Assembly (NCBI GenBank): GCA_026014745.1
Contig: JAOZHS010000001.1
Span: 558,001-622,000, forward strand
Length of the DNA stretch: 64,000 nucleotides
Reading direction: 5' to 3'
Source: Candidatus Bathyarchaeota archaeon
GTDB taxonomy: Archaea; Thermoproteota; Bathyarchaeia; Bathyarchaeales; Bathycorpusculaceae
The notes under the pieces were generated by a model. It worked only from the letters and a program-made list of their open reading frames with translations, ran no database searches and was not told where the DNA came from. The position numbers and the translations under genes are program-made. Positions 41,559 to 50,124 of this stretch are shown piece by piece (the first letter of the stretch is position 1; every line of letters starts with the position of its first letter).

Positions 41559-43046
41559 ATGCCCCTGCATTCCTCAGACACTGAACACAGCAAGGACTCT
41601 AGTCTACCCCGTTCCCTATACGTCCCTGAGAAGGACCCGCGGGCGAATCTCCGAGAAATCGTTGACTCCATATTCTCAGACAAATTCATGATGGCGCTTT
41701 CCCTCATATTAGTGCCCATGATCGTGGTGCCCCTTTTTGTAGAACTAAACACTTCCGTGCTGGATTTTCTTGAAATTTGTGACTGGATTATTGTTTTGAT
41801 CTTCGTTGTTGAATACGTATTAAAACTGTTTCTTGCTGCAGATCGCTGGAGGCACTTCAAATCTCCTTGGCATCTGGTAGATTTGTTGATTGTAGTTTTG
41901 CCCTTTGCCCAGTATATGCCAATGGTAAGCTTAAGCATAACAGGTTCTCCGTCGCTTCTGCTGCGGCTGTTACGGTTGCCTAGGGCAGTGGCTGTTGGCG
42001 GCAGAGCGGTTGCAGGTAGACGTCAAGGCAATAGCATAGCCTCAGAGAATCCTGTCAAAGGCCCTGAAACTGTGATTCATCAGGTTGACTCTGAGTTATC
42101 CGTAACGACCTTGACGTGGGAGGAATTAAAAACCCACATAACCGACGCGCATCATGAGGAATGGTTGGACATCCACTATATTTCCGATGAGGGCTTTGAG
42201 CGGTTAAGTAAGATTTTAGGTATAGCCGAACCTCACTTCAAAAGCGCTTTAGTCGACGAAATCTATCCTCACATTGACTATGTTCAGAAATCCTCTTTTA
42301 TTTTCCTGCAATCAGGCCAAATTCAGTACCCCGAAAGCGCAGGTAGCTACCTGACGATTTCTCGCTCTGGCATCATCGTCGTATGCAACGGCACAAAAAT
42401 AATCACAGTTTCCCGTCACAGCGTAGATTTGCTTGACCAAGTTATCTGTGCAGTGCAGCAATCTCAGCCAAAAGATGCCTTTGTGGTGCCTGTTCTCTAC
42501 AAGATCCTAGAACATCGCCTTGACGATTACAAGTCTATTTTGGGTGAAATCGAACTGGAAGTATTAAAAATCGGTAACACACCACGCTCCAAATTGCCTA
42601 AAGATTTCTTGGAACGCATCTACCAATTGGATAAGGAGGTTTCTCGGTTAGTGTCTAATTTGGTCCATTTCAAAGACATGCTTAGCGTCATAACATCCAA
42701 GAAGGTACCGCTGGAAGGGTTTGACAGCGGCTCTGAAGAAGCGTTTCAGGTACTTCAGGAAGGTGCATCCTACCTTAACGAACTCTCCCACGATATGATC
42801 GATAACCTTCGCTCCATCATTGACCTCTACATAAATGAAACCTCATTTGAAACTAATCGAATACTCAAAATTCTCGCCGTCATCACAAGTATCTCGGTGA
42901 TTCCCTCTGCTATCAGCGGCGTCATCGGCACTAACCTTTTGGATGTACCTTATGGTGCATATTTGTGGCAAGTTAGCTTCTTAATCGGTGTAGCTATGGT
43001 GTTTGTGGTCTATACTTTCTACAAGTTGGGTTGGCTCAAAACATAG
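41559..43046 (+). CDS. Voltage-sensor-like domain fused to CorA-type transporter
   Basis: 495 residues with an unusual two-part build. Residues ~40-150 look like an S1-S4 voltage sensor: S1 (LSLILVPMIVVPLF), S2 ending VVEYVLKLFLA, a W-H-L-V-D segment of S3, and an S4-like LLLRLLRLPRAVAVGGRAVAGRR (in pieces) with arginines about every third or fourth residue. Residues ~175-425 form a CorA soluble domain, followed by two C-terminal helices. The motif between them is GVIGTNLL, where CorA has GMN. The gene starts 119 bases after top6A. The ion is unknown. I have not seen this fusion named. Confidence 0.75.
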   Translation: MPLHSSDTEHSKDSSLPRSLYVPEKDPRANLREIVDSIFSDKFMMALSLILVPMIVVPLFVELNTSVLDFLEICDWIIVLIFVVEYVLKLFLAADRWRHFKSPWHLVDLLIVVLPFAQYMPMVSLSITGSPSLLLRLLRLPRAVAVGGRAVAGRRQGNSIASENPVKGPETVIHQVDSELSVTTLTWEELKTHITDAHHEEWLDIHYISDEGFERLSKILGIAEPHFKSALVDEIYPHIDYVQKSSFIFLQSGQIQYPESAGSYLTISRSGIIVVCNGTKIITVSRHSVDLLDQVICAVQQSQPKDAFVVPVLYKILEHRLDDYKSILGEIELEVLKIGNTPRSKLPKDFLERIYQLDKEVSRLVSNLVHFKDMLSVITSKKVPLEGFDSGSEEAFQVLQEGASYLNELSHDMIDNLRSIIDLYINETSFETNRILKILAVITSISVIPSAISGVIGTNLLDVPYGAYLWQVSFLIGVAMVFVVYTFYKLGWLKT

Positions 43047-43056
43047 ATGCATCCAA

Positions 43057-43509
43057 TTACATAGCGGGCGCTGTCATTGGTGCGGCTTTTTCTAGTGCCG
43101 GGTAAACCTTAAGGTGTGTCTCCCCGTTTTTGAAGTCAATCATCCCGTTCAAATCGGCTTTTGCTCCGTTGAGCCAGTTAAGCCTTGGCGAGTTTGTCAT
43201 GCAGGTTACTTCGCCTATGATTGTGGCTTCCATTGGCCTCACCATTTGGCTTGTCCCTGCGCCCATCATCATTATGGTATCGCCTTCTTTTGTGTACTCC
43301 ATTGCTTTAACTTGCCAACTGCTACTGCCATCCACCTTAAAAGTAGAATCAACAGTTTCCATGTGGCTTCCGTGGTATCTTCCTTTCATTTCGCCTGCCG
43401 AATTGAGTTGAATCTCTGCGCCGTTCGCGTTGAAGTCTTTGATGACTACTGAGCTGATTCTTTCTTTGATTTCGACTATAGGTTCTCTTTTTTCCAAAAT
43501 TGACACCAA
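43057..43509 (-). CDS. Hypothetical protein, all-beta-looking
   Basis: 150 residues, convergent with the CorA fusion gene (10 bases between their stops). Repeated strand-like segments with Gly turns (VKAMEYTKEGDTIMMMGAGTSQMV, MIDFKNGETHLKVYPAL, in pieces) suggest a small beta-barrel or lipocalin/SRPBCC-like fold, which I cannot confirm. No signal peptide, no membrane helix. The ATG at 43509 is the only good start. Function unknown. Confidence 0.55.
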   Translation of the reverse strand: MVSILEKREPIVEIKERISSVVIKDFNANGAEIQLNSAGEMKGRYHGSHMETVDSTFKVDGSSSWQVKAMEYTKEGDTIMMMGAGTSQMVRPMEATIIGEVTCMTNSPRLNWLNGAKADLNGMIDFKNGETHLKVYPALEKAAPMTAPAM

Positions 43510-43560
43510 AAAATTGCCATTGCTCGGCGAATCTTATGGTTATGTGATTGCAGACTGATG

Positions 43561-43616
43561 CCAACAATACTTTTTGTTGGCGGTGATTCTCTAAGGGGGG
43601 TAGGTCTGTATTGGCG
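43561..43616 (+). repeat. Hairpin plus partial GAGGGGTAGG repeat (copy E)
   Basis: CCAACAATACTTTTTGTTGG at 43561-43580 forms a hairpin with a six-base stem. It is followed by CTCTAAGGGGGGTAGGTCTGTATTGGCG, close to the core of copies A-D, with one extra G substitution and without the flanking blocks. It is a partial or degenerate copy. It lies in the intergenic region before enolase. Confidence 0.45.
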
Positions 43617-43783
43617 TTTTGAGCTTAAAAACACGCTAAAAATCTGTATACCGCAGGTTTGCTTAAGCAGACAAAATCAAATCCTTACAGACGCTCATCA
43701 AACGGGGTAACGTTTGGTCAGCTGTTCCGAAAGCTAAAATAAGACCGTGACAAAATTATAGCCACTTGAGGTAGAAGCAGAGC
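43617..43783 (+). promoter_or_regulatory. Remaining intergenic region and promoter of enolase
   Basis: About 165 bases with a GCGT...ACGC hairpin near 43614-43638. AAATTATAG at about 43753-43761 is a TATA-like element 25-30 bases before the TTG start at 43784. Nothing else is recognised. Confidence 0.4.
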
Positions 43784-45037
43784 TTGTCATCAATTATCGA
43801 GGACCTCATTGCACGAAAAGTTTTCAATAACCGCGGAGAAGAAACCATAGAAGTCGACGTCATCACCACGGCAGGGTTCGGACGTTCAGCGGCTCCTGCA
43901 GGAAAAAGCAGAGGAAAAGCTGAAGTGGTTTACTATCCGCAAGGCGGCGTAGATGCAGCCATAAAAAAAGTGGACGATTTGATTGCCCCCGAGCTTGCGG
44001 GGCTAAACGCGGATTTCCAAGAAGAAATAGATAACACCCTTCACGAAATCGACGGAACAACCGATTTCAAAAACATCGGCGGAAACACCGCCTTCGCCGT
44101 CAGTCTCGCTAACGCGGAAGCAGCCGCCAACAGTCATGGTTTGCTTCTCTTCCAGTTTCTGGGTGGCAATGTAGCTAACACTTTGCCTTTTCCGTTAGGC
44201 AACTGCATAAGCGGCGGTGCCCATGCGCATGGCAAAGCCCCCGATATCCAAGAATACCTCGCCCTTCCTCATGGCGCGGAAAGTTTTCTGGAAGCCCAGA
44301 CCGCTAACTCTCAAATTCACAAAAGAATCTGCGAGTCACTCCGCAAAAAAAACAGCAGCTTTAACGGTGGCAAAAGCGACGAAGGCGCCTGGATAGCCAA
44401 CATCGACACTGACGATGCTTTTGAGATTATCGCTAAAGCATGCGAGGAAGTAGGCAACGAATTAGATTTCGAATGCGGCTTTGGCATTGATGTTGCGGCT
44501 TCTTCTTTTTGGAAGCCTAAAGAAGAGAAATATGTTTATGCTAATGAAGGCAAAAAACGCGACGCTGCCGAACAACTTGAATATATGCTCTCGCTTATTG
44601 AGAAGTATCATTTGGCGTATGTTGAAGACCCCTTTCAGGAAGACGACTTCGACAGTTTTGCAGAGTTAACCAAGAAGGCTAAGAATTGTTTGATTTGCGG
44701 AGACGATTTGTTCACGACCAATACTGAAAGGTTAAATAATGGAATTAAGATTAACGCTGGAAACGCCATCATCATCAAAGTCAACCAGATAGGCACTTTA
44801 ACCGATGCAGCTGAAACAATAGAGACAGCCCAAAGTAACGGCTACACCGCCGTTGTGTCCCACCGGTCAGGCGACACCACCGATTGGCACATCGCGCATT
44901 TGGCTGTCGCGTACAGGTGTCCCATCATCAAAACAGGCGTAGTTGAAGGAGCTCGAATCGCAAAACTTAACGAGCTCATACGCATTGAACATTTCCTTGG
45001 CGATAGAGCCAAAATGGCTGACTTAAAAATACGCTAA
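43784..45037 (+). CDS. eno: Enolase
   Basis: 417 residues with a TTG start. It interconverts 2-phosphoglycerate and phosphoenolpyruvate. Typical elements are [23 protein letters not shown] at the front (family usual is ARxxxxSRGxPTxE, so the canonical S-R-G-N/x-P is replaced by N-R-G-E), [10 protein letters not shown] with metal-binding acidic residues, [31 protein letters not shown] and [19 protein letters not shown]. All metal and catalytic loop regions are present. It begins an operon-like run with uS2 (seven bases on). Confidence 0.93.
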   Translation: MSSIIEDLIARKVFNNRGEETIEVDVITTAGFGRSAAPAGKSRGKAEVVYYPQGGVDAAIKKVDDLIAPELAGLNADFQEEIDNTLHEIDGTTDFKNIGGNTAFAVSLANAEAAANSHGLLLFQFLGGNVANTLPFPLGNCISGGAHAHGKAPDIQEYLALPHGAESFLEAQTANSQIHKRICESLRKKNSSFNGGKSDEGAWIANIDTDDAFEIIAKACEEVGNELDFECGFGIDVAASSFWKPKEEKYVYANEGKKRDAAEQLEYMLSLIEKYHLAYVEDPFQEDDFDSFAELTKKAKNCLICGDDLFTTNTERLNNGIKINAGNAIIIKVNQIGTLTDAAETIETAQSNGYTAVVSHRSGDTTDWHIAHLAVAYRCPIIKTGVVEGARIAKLNELIRIEHFLGDRAKMADLKIR

Positions 45038-45044
45038 AGAGAAG

Positions 45045-45842
45045 ATGAACCTAATGTCAGAAGATGAAGTTAGAGAAAATCAACCTGAAGAAACCCAAGA
45101 GGAAACAGCAGAAGAGCTTCCCCAAGAAGAAACCGAGACAGTGGAAGAAGTAGAGGGAGTCACTGTTGAATCTGAAATGCCAACCGAAGAGGCTGAAGAA
45201 GAAATTGTAGAAACGGCACCTGAAGAGACCCTTCTTCTGCCTCGCGACACCCTGCTGTCCGCAGGTATCCACATTGGCACCCGCATGAAAACCCTCGACA
45301 TGGAACCATTCATCTACCGCGTCCGCCCCGACGGCCTATTCGTCTTAGACGTCAAAAAAACTGACGACCGCATCCGCACCACCGCCAAATTCCTCTCACG
45401 CTATGAACCCAGCAAAGTTGCAGTAGCCGCAACCCGCCTCTACGCTCATGAACCAGTCAAAATGTTCTGCAAACTCACCGGTGCAACACCCCTCATAGGC
45501 AGATTTATCCCTGGCCAACTCAGCAACCCGCAATACAGCCACCGCGTTGACCCCGAAGTCATCGTTGTCTCTGACCCACGCGCAGACGCCCAAGCCGTCA
45601 AAGAAGCCAGCACAGTCGGCATACCCATCGTTGCACTATGCAGCACTGACAACGAATTCGCAGGCGTTGACTTAGTCATCCCAACCAACAACAAAGGTAG
45701 ACGTGCACTTGCAGTCATATTCTGGCTATTAGCCCGCCAAATCCTCCGCGAACGTGGAGAATTAGCAGCCGATCGTGACCCACCAGTAGGCATCGAAGAC
45801 TTTGAAGCCAAAGTAACACGCGAAGAGGAGGAGGAACCCTAA
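45045..45842 (+). CDS. rpsB: Ribosomal protein uS2 with acidic N-terminal extension
   Basis: 265 residues; the ATG at 45054 is an alternative start. About 60 N-terminal residues are almost only Glu, Thr, Val and Pro, then the uS2 core begins with [23 protein letters not shown] (in pieces) and continues with the strand-helix pattern [29 protein letters not shown] and [13 protein letters not shown]. Assembly factor of the small subunit. The acidic extension resembles the tails of uS3, uL24, eL32 and uL18 in the large operon below. It overlaps closely with the MEMO gene that follows (four bases). Confidence 0.93.
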   Translation: MNLMSEDEVRENQPEETQEETAEELPQEETETVEEVEGVTVESEMPTEEAEEEIVETAPEETLLLPRDTLLSAGIHIGTRMKTLDMEPFIYRVRPDGLFVLDVKKTDDRIRTTAKFLSRYEPSKVAVAATRLYAHEPVKMFCKLTGATPLIGRFIPGQLSNPQYSHRVDPEVIVVSDPRADAQAVKEASTVGIPIVALCSTDNEFAGVDLVIPTNNKGRRALAVIFWLLARQILRERGELAADRDPPVGIEDFEAKVTREEEEEP

Positions 45843-45846
45843 AGGG

Positions 45847-46701
45847 TTGCCGCCTATTCGGCGTCCCACCGTTGCAGGTCAATTTTATGCAGGTGACGCC
45901 GAAGCTCTTAAGGCACAACTATCCTCCTGTTTCCTGAGCAAACTTGGCCCAAAAAAACTACCTCAACCCAACCTTCACATGTACCCGCGTAAAATCGCGG
46001 GGTTAATTTGTCCCCACGCAGGCTACCTTTATTCGGGTCCCGTGGCGGCACATGCTTTTTATGAATTAGCCCTCGACGGGAAACCTGATACCGTTGTTCT
46101 GCTTGGCCCCAACCATACTGGTTATGGTAGTGGGTTAGCGTTGATGCGGCAGGGCGCTTGGCGGACGCCGCTGGGCGACATAGAAGTTGATACCAAATTA
46201 GCCGACGCTATACTGCAAGAAACCAGCATTGTTGATGTGGATGAAACTGCTCACCGTTTTGAGCATTCCATAGAAGTTCAATTGCCCTTCTTGCAGTTCC
46301 TCTACGGCAACACTTTCAAAATCGTTCCCATTTGTTTTTTGATGCAGGATTATGATTCCGCCTTCGAAGTGGGGCGGGCGCTCACCGAAGCCCTTGACGC
46401 CACAAACACCGTAGTCATTGCCTCTTCTGACATGACTCACTATGAACCCGCCGAGGAAGCCTCAGCCAAAGACCACCACGCACTGCAAGCCGTTATCGAC
46501 ATGGATGCCAAACGCTTCTACACGATCGTTGAGAACCAAAACATAACCGCCTGCGGATACGCACCCATAACTGCACTAATAACCTATGCGGTGGGTGCTG
46601 AGGTTAAGGAAGCCCAGCTTCTAAGCTACCATAACAGCGGAGACGTCACTGGTGATTCTTCGAGTGTCGTCGGGTACGCTGCGGTGGCATTCAAAAAATA
46701 A
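45847..46701 (+). CDS. MEMO-family protein (AmmeMemoRadiSam system B-like)
   Basis: 284 residues with a TTG start four bases after uS2. The fold is a dioxygenase-like cage with the metal-site histidines in LICPHAGYLYSG, LGPNHTGYG, RFEHSIEVQLPFL and IASSDMTHYEP. In archaea it is commonly found next to uS2 and a mevalonate kinase gene; here the kinase has moved 28 kb away. The biochemical role in archaea is not settled. The order and length are standard for the family. Confidence 0.9.
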   Translation: MPPIRRPTVAGQFYAGDAEALKAQLSSCFLSKLGPKKLPQPNLHMYPRKIAGLICPHAGYLYSGPVAAHAFYELALDGKPDTVVLLGPNHTGYGSGLALMRQGAWRTPLGDIEVDTKLADAILQETSIVDVDETAHRFEHSIEVQLPFLQFLYGNTFKIVPICFLMQDYDSAFEVGRALTEALDATNTVVIASSDMTHYEPAEEASAKDHHALQAVIDMDAKRFYTIVENQNITACGYAPITALITYAVGAEVKEAQLLSYHNSGDVTGDSSSVVGYAAVAFKK

Positions 46702-46733
46702 TTCTGCCCCTTGTATGGTCGTAACAGCAGCCA

Positions 46734-47507
46734 TTAGCCTCTAAACTGCTCCAAAAATCCATCAAAAAAAGCTTTAGTCTGCGCAATCTTCTCAATGGTT
46801 GTTCCCTGTGACAACTCCAATGTAATTGGGCCCTCATATCTAAAACTGCTTAACCCCTCCAGAAATGCAGATAACGCTGGCGTGGCTGCCGTGAAGGCTT
46901 TATGCGCTTTATTTGCCATGTGCACGTTACAGACGCGATTGCCATATTTCTCCAAAAGATTCTGTGTTTCTTTGGTTTCCAGCGCATGACACAAATCAAA
47001 CGTAATCCCCATCGCCCCCTCTTCGTCAATGACGCCTAGTACCTCTTCGAGTTCCTCCACGTTTTTACCAAACCCCGTCGACGTGTAAGAAAGATTTTCC
47101 AACGCCAACTTGATGCCTAACTGCGCTGCAAAAGGCACGACCTCACCGAAAACCCCCCGTAAACATTGTTCACGCACCTGTCGCGGTAGCCGTTTGTCAA
47201 CGTTGGAGTGCACAGTCATGACGGGGGCGCCTAGGGCGTGGGCGCATTCCAGCGAGATTTTGGCGTAATAGACGGCGCGGTGGACTTCGAGGGGGTCTTT
47301 GACGTGGAGGCTGGCGCAGTGATGTGTGAGGCAGTTTAGTCCTGTGGTTTTTAGGAGGCGTTGTTCGCGGTAGACGTCGGTGTCGTTTTCTTTCTGCACG
47401 ATTTTCATGTTAAATTCTATGTTTCTAAACCCAAGCGTCACCACGGTTTGGAAGTTTTCTTCTAAACTAAGCCTGCTAAAAACCCCATTGGATAAACTTA
47501 ACTTCAT
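46734..47507 (-). CDS. Sugar-phosphate isomerase/epimerase-type TIM barrel
   Basis: 257 residues. AP-endonuclease-2-like TIM barrel. Metal-site residues appear in order: LTHHCASLHVKDP, VMTVHSNVDKRLP, KLALENLSYTSTGFG, GITFDLCHALETKE, VCNVHMANKAHKAF and GPITLELSQG. These are the His/Glu/Asp positions of xylose isomerase-like enzymes, so an isomerase or epimerase of a sugar derivative is likely, with the substrate open. The gene is convergent with MEMO and reads alone on the minus strand together with the acetyltransferase upstream. Confidence 0.82.
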   Translation of the reverse strand: MKLSLSNGVFSRLSLEENFQTVVTLGFRNIEFNMKIVQKENDTDVYREQRLLKTTGLNCLTHHCASLHVKDPLEVHRAVYYAKISLECAHALGAPVMTVHSNVDKRLPRQVREQCLRGVFGEVVPFAAQLGIKLALENLSYTSTGFGKNVEELEEVLGVIDEEGAMGITFDLCHALETKETQNLLEKYGNRVCNVHMANKAHKAFTAATPALSAFLEGLSSFRYEGPITLELSQGTTIEKIAQTKAFFDGFLEQFRG

Positions 47508-47553
47508 TTGTTCCCCTTCTGTTCACTTTTAATAGGATTGAAAGATAAAGGGA

Positions 47554-48039
47554 TTAACGTGTTTTGCGAAGGAAAATTAGCGTAATTTTGTCTGCTTGCT
47601 CGGTCGCGCTGACTTTTTTGTAGCCAAGTTTTTCGTAGAGATAGATGTTTTTTAGGCTTTTATCTCCCGTAAATAACTCGAATTTGTGGCATAACGGAAA
47701 TCTGCGTTCGATTTCTTTGAGTAGTTGGGTGGCGATGCCTTGATTTTGAAAGTTGGGGTGAACAATCAACCGCCCAACATGGCATGCATCATCTTTTTCT
47801 TCAACCCGAACCGAACCAACAATTTCGCCGTTAACTGTGGCTTTTAGGATAAGTTGTGTCTTGATTTTTGTTTCCAGTTCCTCCTGTGTCTCGAGGAGAG
47901 GCGGGATTTTGAAGTCGCCGTATCTTTCGGCTTCGCTTTGGAATGCAAGCCTCTGAACAGCTAAAATGTCATGTGCGTCTTCTACGTTAGCTTCTTCAAT
48001 GCAGAATTCGACCATACCGACCCGCGTTTTTATTATCAT
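47554..48039 (-). CDS. GNAT-family N-acetyltransferase
   Basis: 161 residues; the ATG at 48015 would remove eight residues. The acetyl-CoA loop is in RLIVHPNFQNQGIATQLLKEIE (Q/R-x-x-G-x-A), preceded by a core strand VGSVRVEEKDDACHVG, and the C terminus has the usual YLYEKLGYKKV. The substrate could be a protein N terminus or a small amine; this cannot be read from the sequence. It is upstream of the sugar isomerase gene with a 46-base gap, possibly one transcript. Confidence 0.85.
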   Translation of the reverse strand: MIIKTRVGMVEFCIEEANVEDAHDILAVQRLAFQSEAERYGDFKIPPLLETQEELETKIKTQLILKATVNGEIVGSVRVEEKDDACHVGRLIVHPNFQNQGIATQLLKEIERRFPLCHKFELFTGDKSLKNIYLYEKLGYKKVSATEQADKITLIFLRKTR

Positions 48040-48120
48040 CTTTTTTGGTTAATAAACATGGATTAGTTTTTTCTTCCATAAGGGTTAATTTCTCCAATCA
48101 CCATTTCCCTTTTGATTCTC

Positions 48121-48411
48121 ATGGAGGTTAAAGTTCGCTTTTTTACTGTGCTGCGAGAAACTGTTGGTAAACGTGAAGAAATCCTCAGCTTCCCCGACGA
48201 CGCCAAAGTCACAGTAGACTCAGCCCTAAAGCTGCTGGCACAGAAATACGGTGCCGCCTTCAAAAATTACGTCTACGCTGAAACGGGGCAGCCTCGTGGC
48301 TTTTTGCAATTTCTAATCAATGGCGTCAGCACCCAAAACCTCGAAGGGTTAGAGACCGCGCTTGGGGGCGGCGATGTTTTAGCAATTCTCCCCCCCGTCG
48401 GCGGCGGCTAA
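48121..48411 (+). CDS. MoaD/ThiS-like ubiquitin-fold protein (SAMP-type)
   Basis: 96 residues from the ATG at 48121. An in-frame ATG at 48112 is less likely. Beta-grasp pattern: MEVKVRFFTVLRETVGKREE, a helix around VDSALKLLAQKYGAAF, LINGVSTQNLEGLETALGGGDVLAIL (in pieces), and a C-terminal PPVGGG. The terminal di-glycine is the site of thiocarboxylate formation or isopeptide linkage, so it may serve molybdopterin synthesis, tRNA thiolation or protein tagging in archaea. A short spacer later, repeat copy B begins. Confidence 0.88.
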   Translation: MEVKVRFFTVLRETVGKREEILSFPDDAKVTVDSALKLLAQKYGAAFKNYVYAETGQPRGFLQFLINGVSTQNLEGLETALGGGDVLAILPPVGGG

Positions 48412-48416
48412 CACGA

Positions 48417-48480
48417 CCTATTTGCAGCCTATTTGGATCATATTAGAAACTCTATGCAGAAACCTGAGAGGGGTAGGTCG
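48417..48480 (+). repeat. Dispersed GAGGGGTAGG repeat, copy B
   Basis: CCTATTTGCAGCCTATTTGG, TATTAGAAACTC, TATGCAGAAACCT and GAGAGGGGTAGGTC in the same order as copy A and (minus strand) C. It begins six bases after the MoaD-like stop. Translated in one frame it reads DHIRNSMQKPERGRS, and in copy A DAIRNSLQKPKRGRS, but copy C contains a stop in that frame, so the repeat itself is probably not coding. Confidence 0.78.
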
Positions 48481-48561
48481 CAACTGCTCATTACTTTCAC
48501 TTTCCCCTCCACTTATCCGCAAGGTAGCTTCAGTGATGCCTTAAAAAGCCCAAACCGCCGT

Positions 48562-49332
48562 ATGCATTTTCCCGTGAAATCGATGACCCAAAACCTGCTA
48601 GAAAAACCCGCAATCTCTCAGCCTTTATTCTCTTTAAATATGCCCCAAGTGGACGATTTATTTCCCGGCTTTGCACCAGGCGACTTCGCGGTCCTTTATG
48701 GGTCATCGGTGATGTCTTTAACTTCTCTGCTCTGTATACGCGCGCAGTTGCCTCCTCAACTTGGCGGTTTAGGCAGCAACGTAGTTTTTGTTGATGGCGG
48801 AAACAGTTTTCGCCTCTACAAAATCGCCCGTCTCGCCCAGCTTCACGAACTCAACCCAACCCGCGCGCTTGATCGCATCTTTATATCCCGCGCCTTCACC
48901 GCCCATCAATTAACCGCTCTGATAATTGAGAAACTCGAAGAAACCACAAAACGCTACAACGCTAAACTCGTCGTAATCTCTGACATCGCAGGCTTCTTCT
49001 TAGATAACGACCTTCCCCGCGAAGAAGCAGAAGTCATCTACAGCCAGATCATAGGTTATCTATCAGATTTCGCCAAAAAAACTCGCGCCATAGTCATCGC
49101 ATCGTATATGTCATATGAAAATACCAAGCGTAACATGGTGCTGAAGGTAATGACGCAGGCTAAAACAGAGGTTGTGATGCGCTTTACCAAAACTTCTTGT
49201 GGGCGCGTGGTTGCGTTGGAGAAGCATCCGCGTTTTGTTTTAGGCGCCGTTGAGTTGCCGTCTGAAACTGTAACCTTAACTAACTTTATGCCCCAAGTCG
49301 GGGGCTGCTTGTCTTTTTCAATTAAAAGTTAA
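48562..49332 (+). CDS. RecA/RadA-fold protein with degenerate Walker A
   Basis: 256 residues from the ATG at 48562, with ATG 48583 as alternative. An apparent ORF begins at 48433 but its first residues come from repeat copy B. The core FPGFAPGDFAVLYGSSVMSLTSLL has the position of the P-loop but the Lys and Thr are replaced (GSSVMSLTS instead of GxxxxGKT). KLVVISDIAGFF is the Walker B strand, and VVFVDGGNSFRLYKI and TRAIVIASY complete the RecA-like order. A paralogue of RadA or KaiC-type proteins that has lost canonical nucleotide binding is the likely reading. TATA-like TTAAAAAG lies at 48541. Confidence 0.7.
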   Translation: MHFPVKSMTQNLLEKPAISQPLFSLNMPQVDDLFPGFAPGDFAVLYGSSVMSLTSLLCIRAQLPPQLGGLGSNVVFVDGGNSFRLYKIARLAQLHELNPTRALDRIFISRAFTAHQLTALIIEKLEETTKRYNAKLVVISDIAGFFLDNDLPREEAEVIYSQIIGYLSDFAKKTRAIVIASYMSYENTKRNMVLKVMTQAKTEVVMRFTKTSCGRVVALEKHPRFVLGAVELPSETVTLTNFMPQVGGCLSFSIKS

Positions 49333-49641
49333 CCAAACTTTTGCCCGTTACGGTTTTTGGCTATTGGGGTGATGTAAGCTTTTTTGGTTGCTTAAGGTAG
49401 GCTAAACTGTTAAAAGTAGCCTGGGTCGGGACGTTTGGTTTGTGTTTAGAGTTTTTTGCTGGGGAGTATTAGGTAAACTATAAATGGTTAACTGCACTTC
49501 AAAAACTGTACACCTCACGCGTTCGAATTGTTCCCTCGCACGGACAACCACTTAGTCGCTTAAGAGCAAAATCTTAGTTCTGATACGGAAAGCCATATAA
49601 ATTGCTTTTACGTGTTTGATTGGCGCATCGGAGAAATTAAA
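49333..49641 (+). promoter_or_regulatory. Intergenic region with the promoter of the ribosomal operon
   Basis: About 310 bases. CCATATAAATT at 49594-49604 is a TATA box, about 40 bases before the uL22 start, and GGAG at 49630-49633 is its ribosome binding site. A short GCGTTCGAATTG near 49518 recalls a tRNA T-arm, but no stem, D-arm or acceptor ends flank it. No other gene is visible. Confidence 0.55.
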
Positions 49642-50124
49642 ATGCCAAAATGGGGATACTCAATAACGGAAACACTTGATCCAGAAAAAACAGCGAAAGC
49701 CAGCGGCAGAGAACTTAAGGTATCCCATAAAGCAGCACGCGAAGTCTGCAAAGCCGTCAAAGGCATGACGCTGACCCAATCCAAAGAATTCCTACGCGAT
49801 GTGTTGGCAAAGAAAAAACCTGTGCCTTACACACGCTACATCAAGAAATTGGGCCACAAAGGCGGCATGCAAAAACGTTTCGTCGGCAGATACCCCATTA
49901 AAACCGCTGAACAAGTCCTCACTGTAATTCAAGCTGCCCAAGCTAATGCAGAAAACAAAGGCTTAGACGTTGACCGTCTACGTGTTATGCACGCAGCTGC
50001 ATATCCAGGCATGAAACTCAAGCGTTACACGCCCAGAGCCCACGGCAGAGCTTCACCAAAATATGATATAACCACACATGTCGAAATCGTCCTCGACGAG
50101 AAACCGACTCAAGGAGAGCAGTAA
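49642..50124 (+). CDS. rplV: Ribosomal protein uL22
   Basis: 160 residues from the ATG at 49642; GTG 49612 in the same frame would add ten residues but lies before the Shine-Dalgarno GGAG. Typical order: MPKWGYSITE, then GRELKVSHKAAREVCKAVKGM, YTRYIKKLGHKGGMQKRFVGRYPIK, and the C-terminal AAYPGMKLKRYTPRAHGRAS. It begins the long ribosomal operon; uS19 and uL2, its usual upstream neighbours, are not here. One base separates it from uS3. Confidence 0.96.
   Translation: MPKWGYSITETLDPEKTAKASGRELKVSHKAAREVCKAVKGMTLTQSKEFLRDVLAKKKPVPYTRYIKKLGHKGGMQKRFVGRYPIKTAEQVLTVIQAAQANAENKGLDVDRLRVMHAAAYPGMKLKRYTPRAHGRASPKYDITTHVEIVLDEKPTQGEQ

Noticed and set aside
49500-49560. Possible tRNA around GCGTTCGAATTG
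   Set aside because: Only a T-arm-like hexamer is present; the surrounding bases do not pair as a T-stem and no D-arm or acceptor ends occur within tRNA distance.
49612-49641. GTG start ten residues upstream of uL22
   Set aside because: The Shine-Dalgarno GGAG lies between this GTG and the ATG at 49642, and the family N terminus begins at MPKWGYS.
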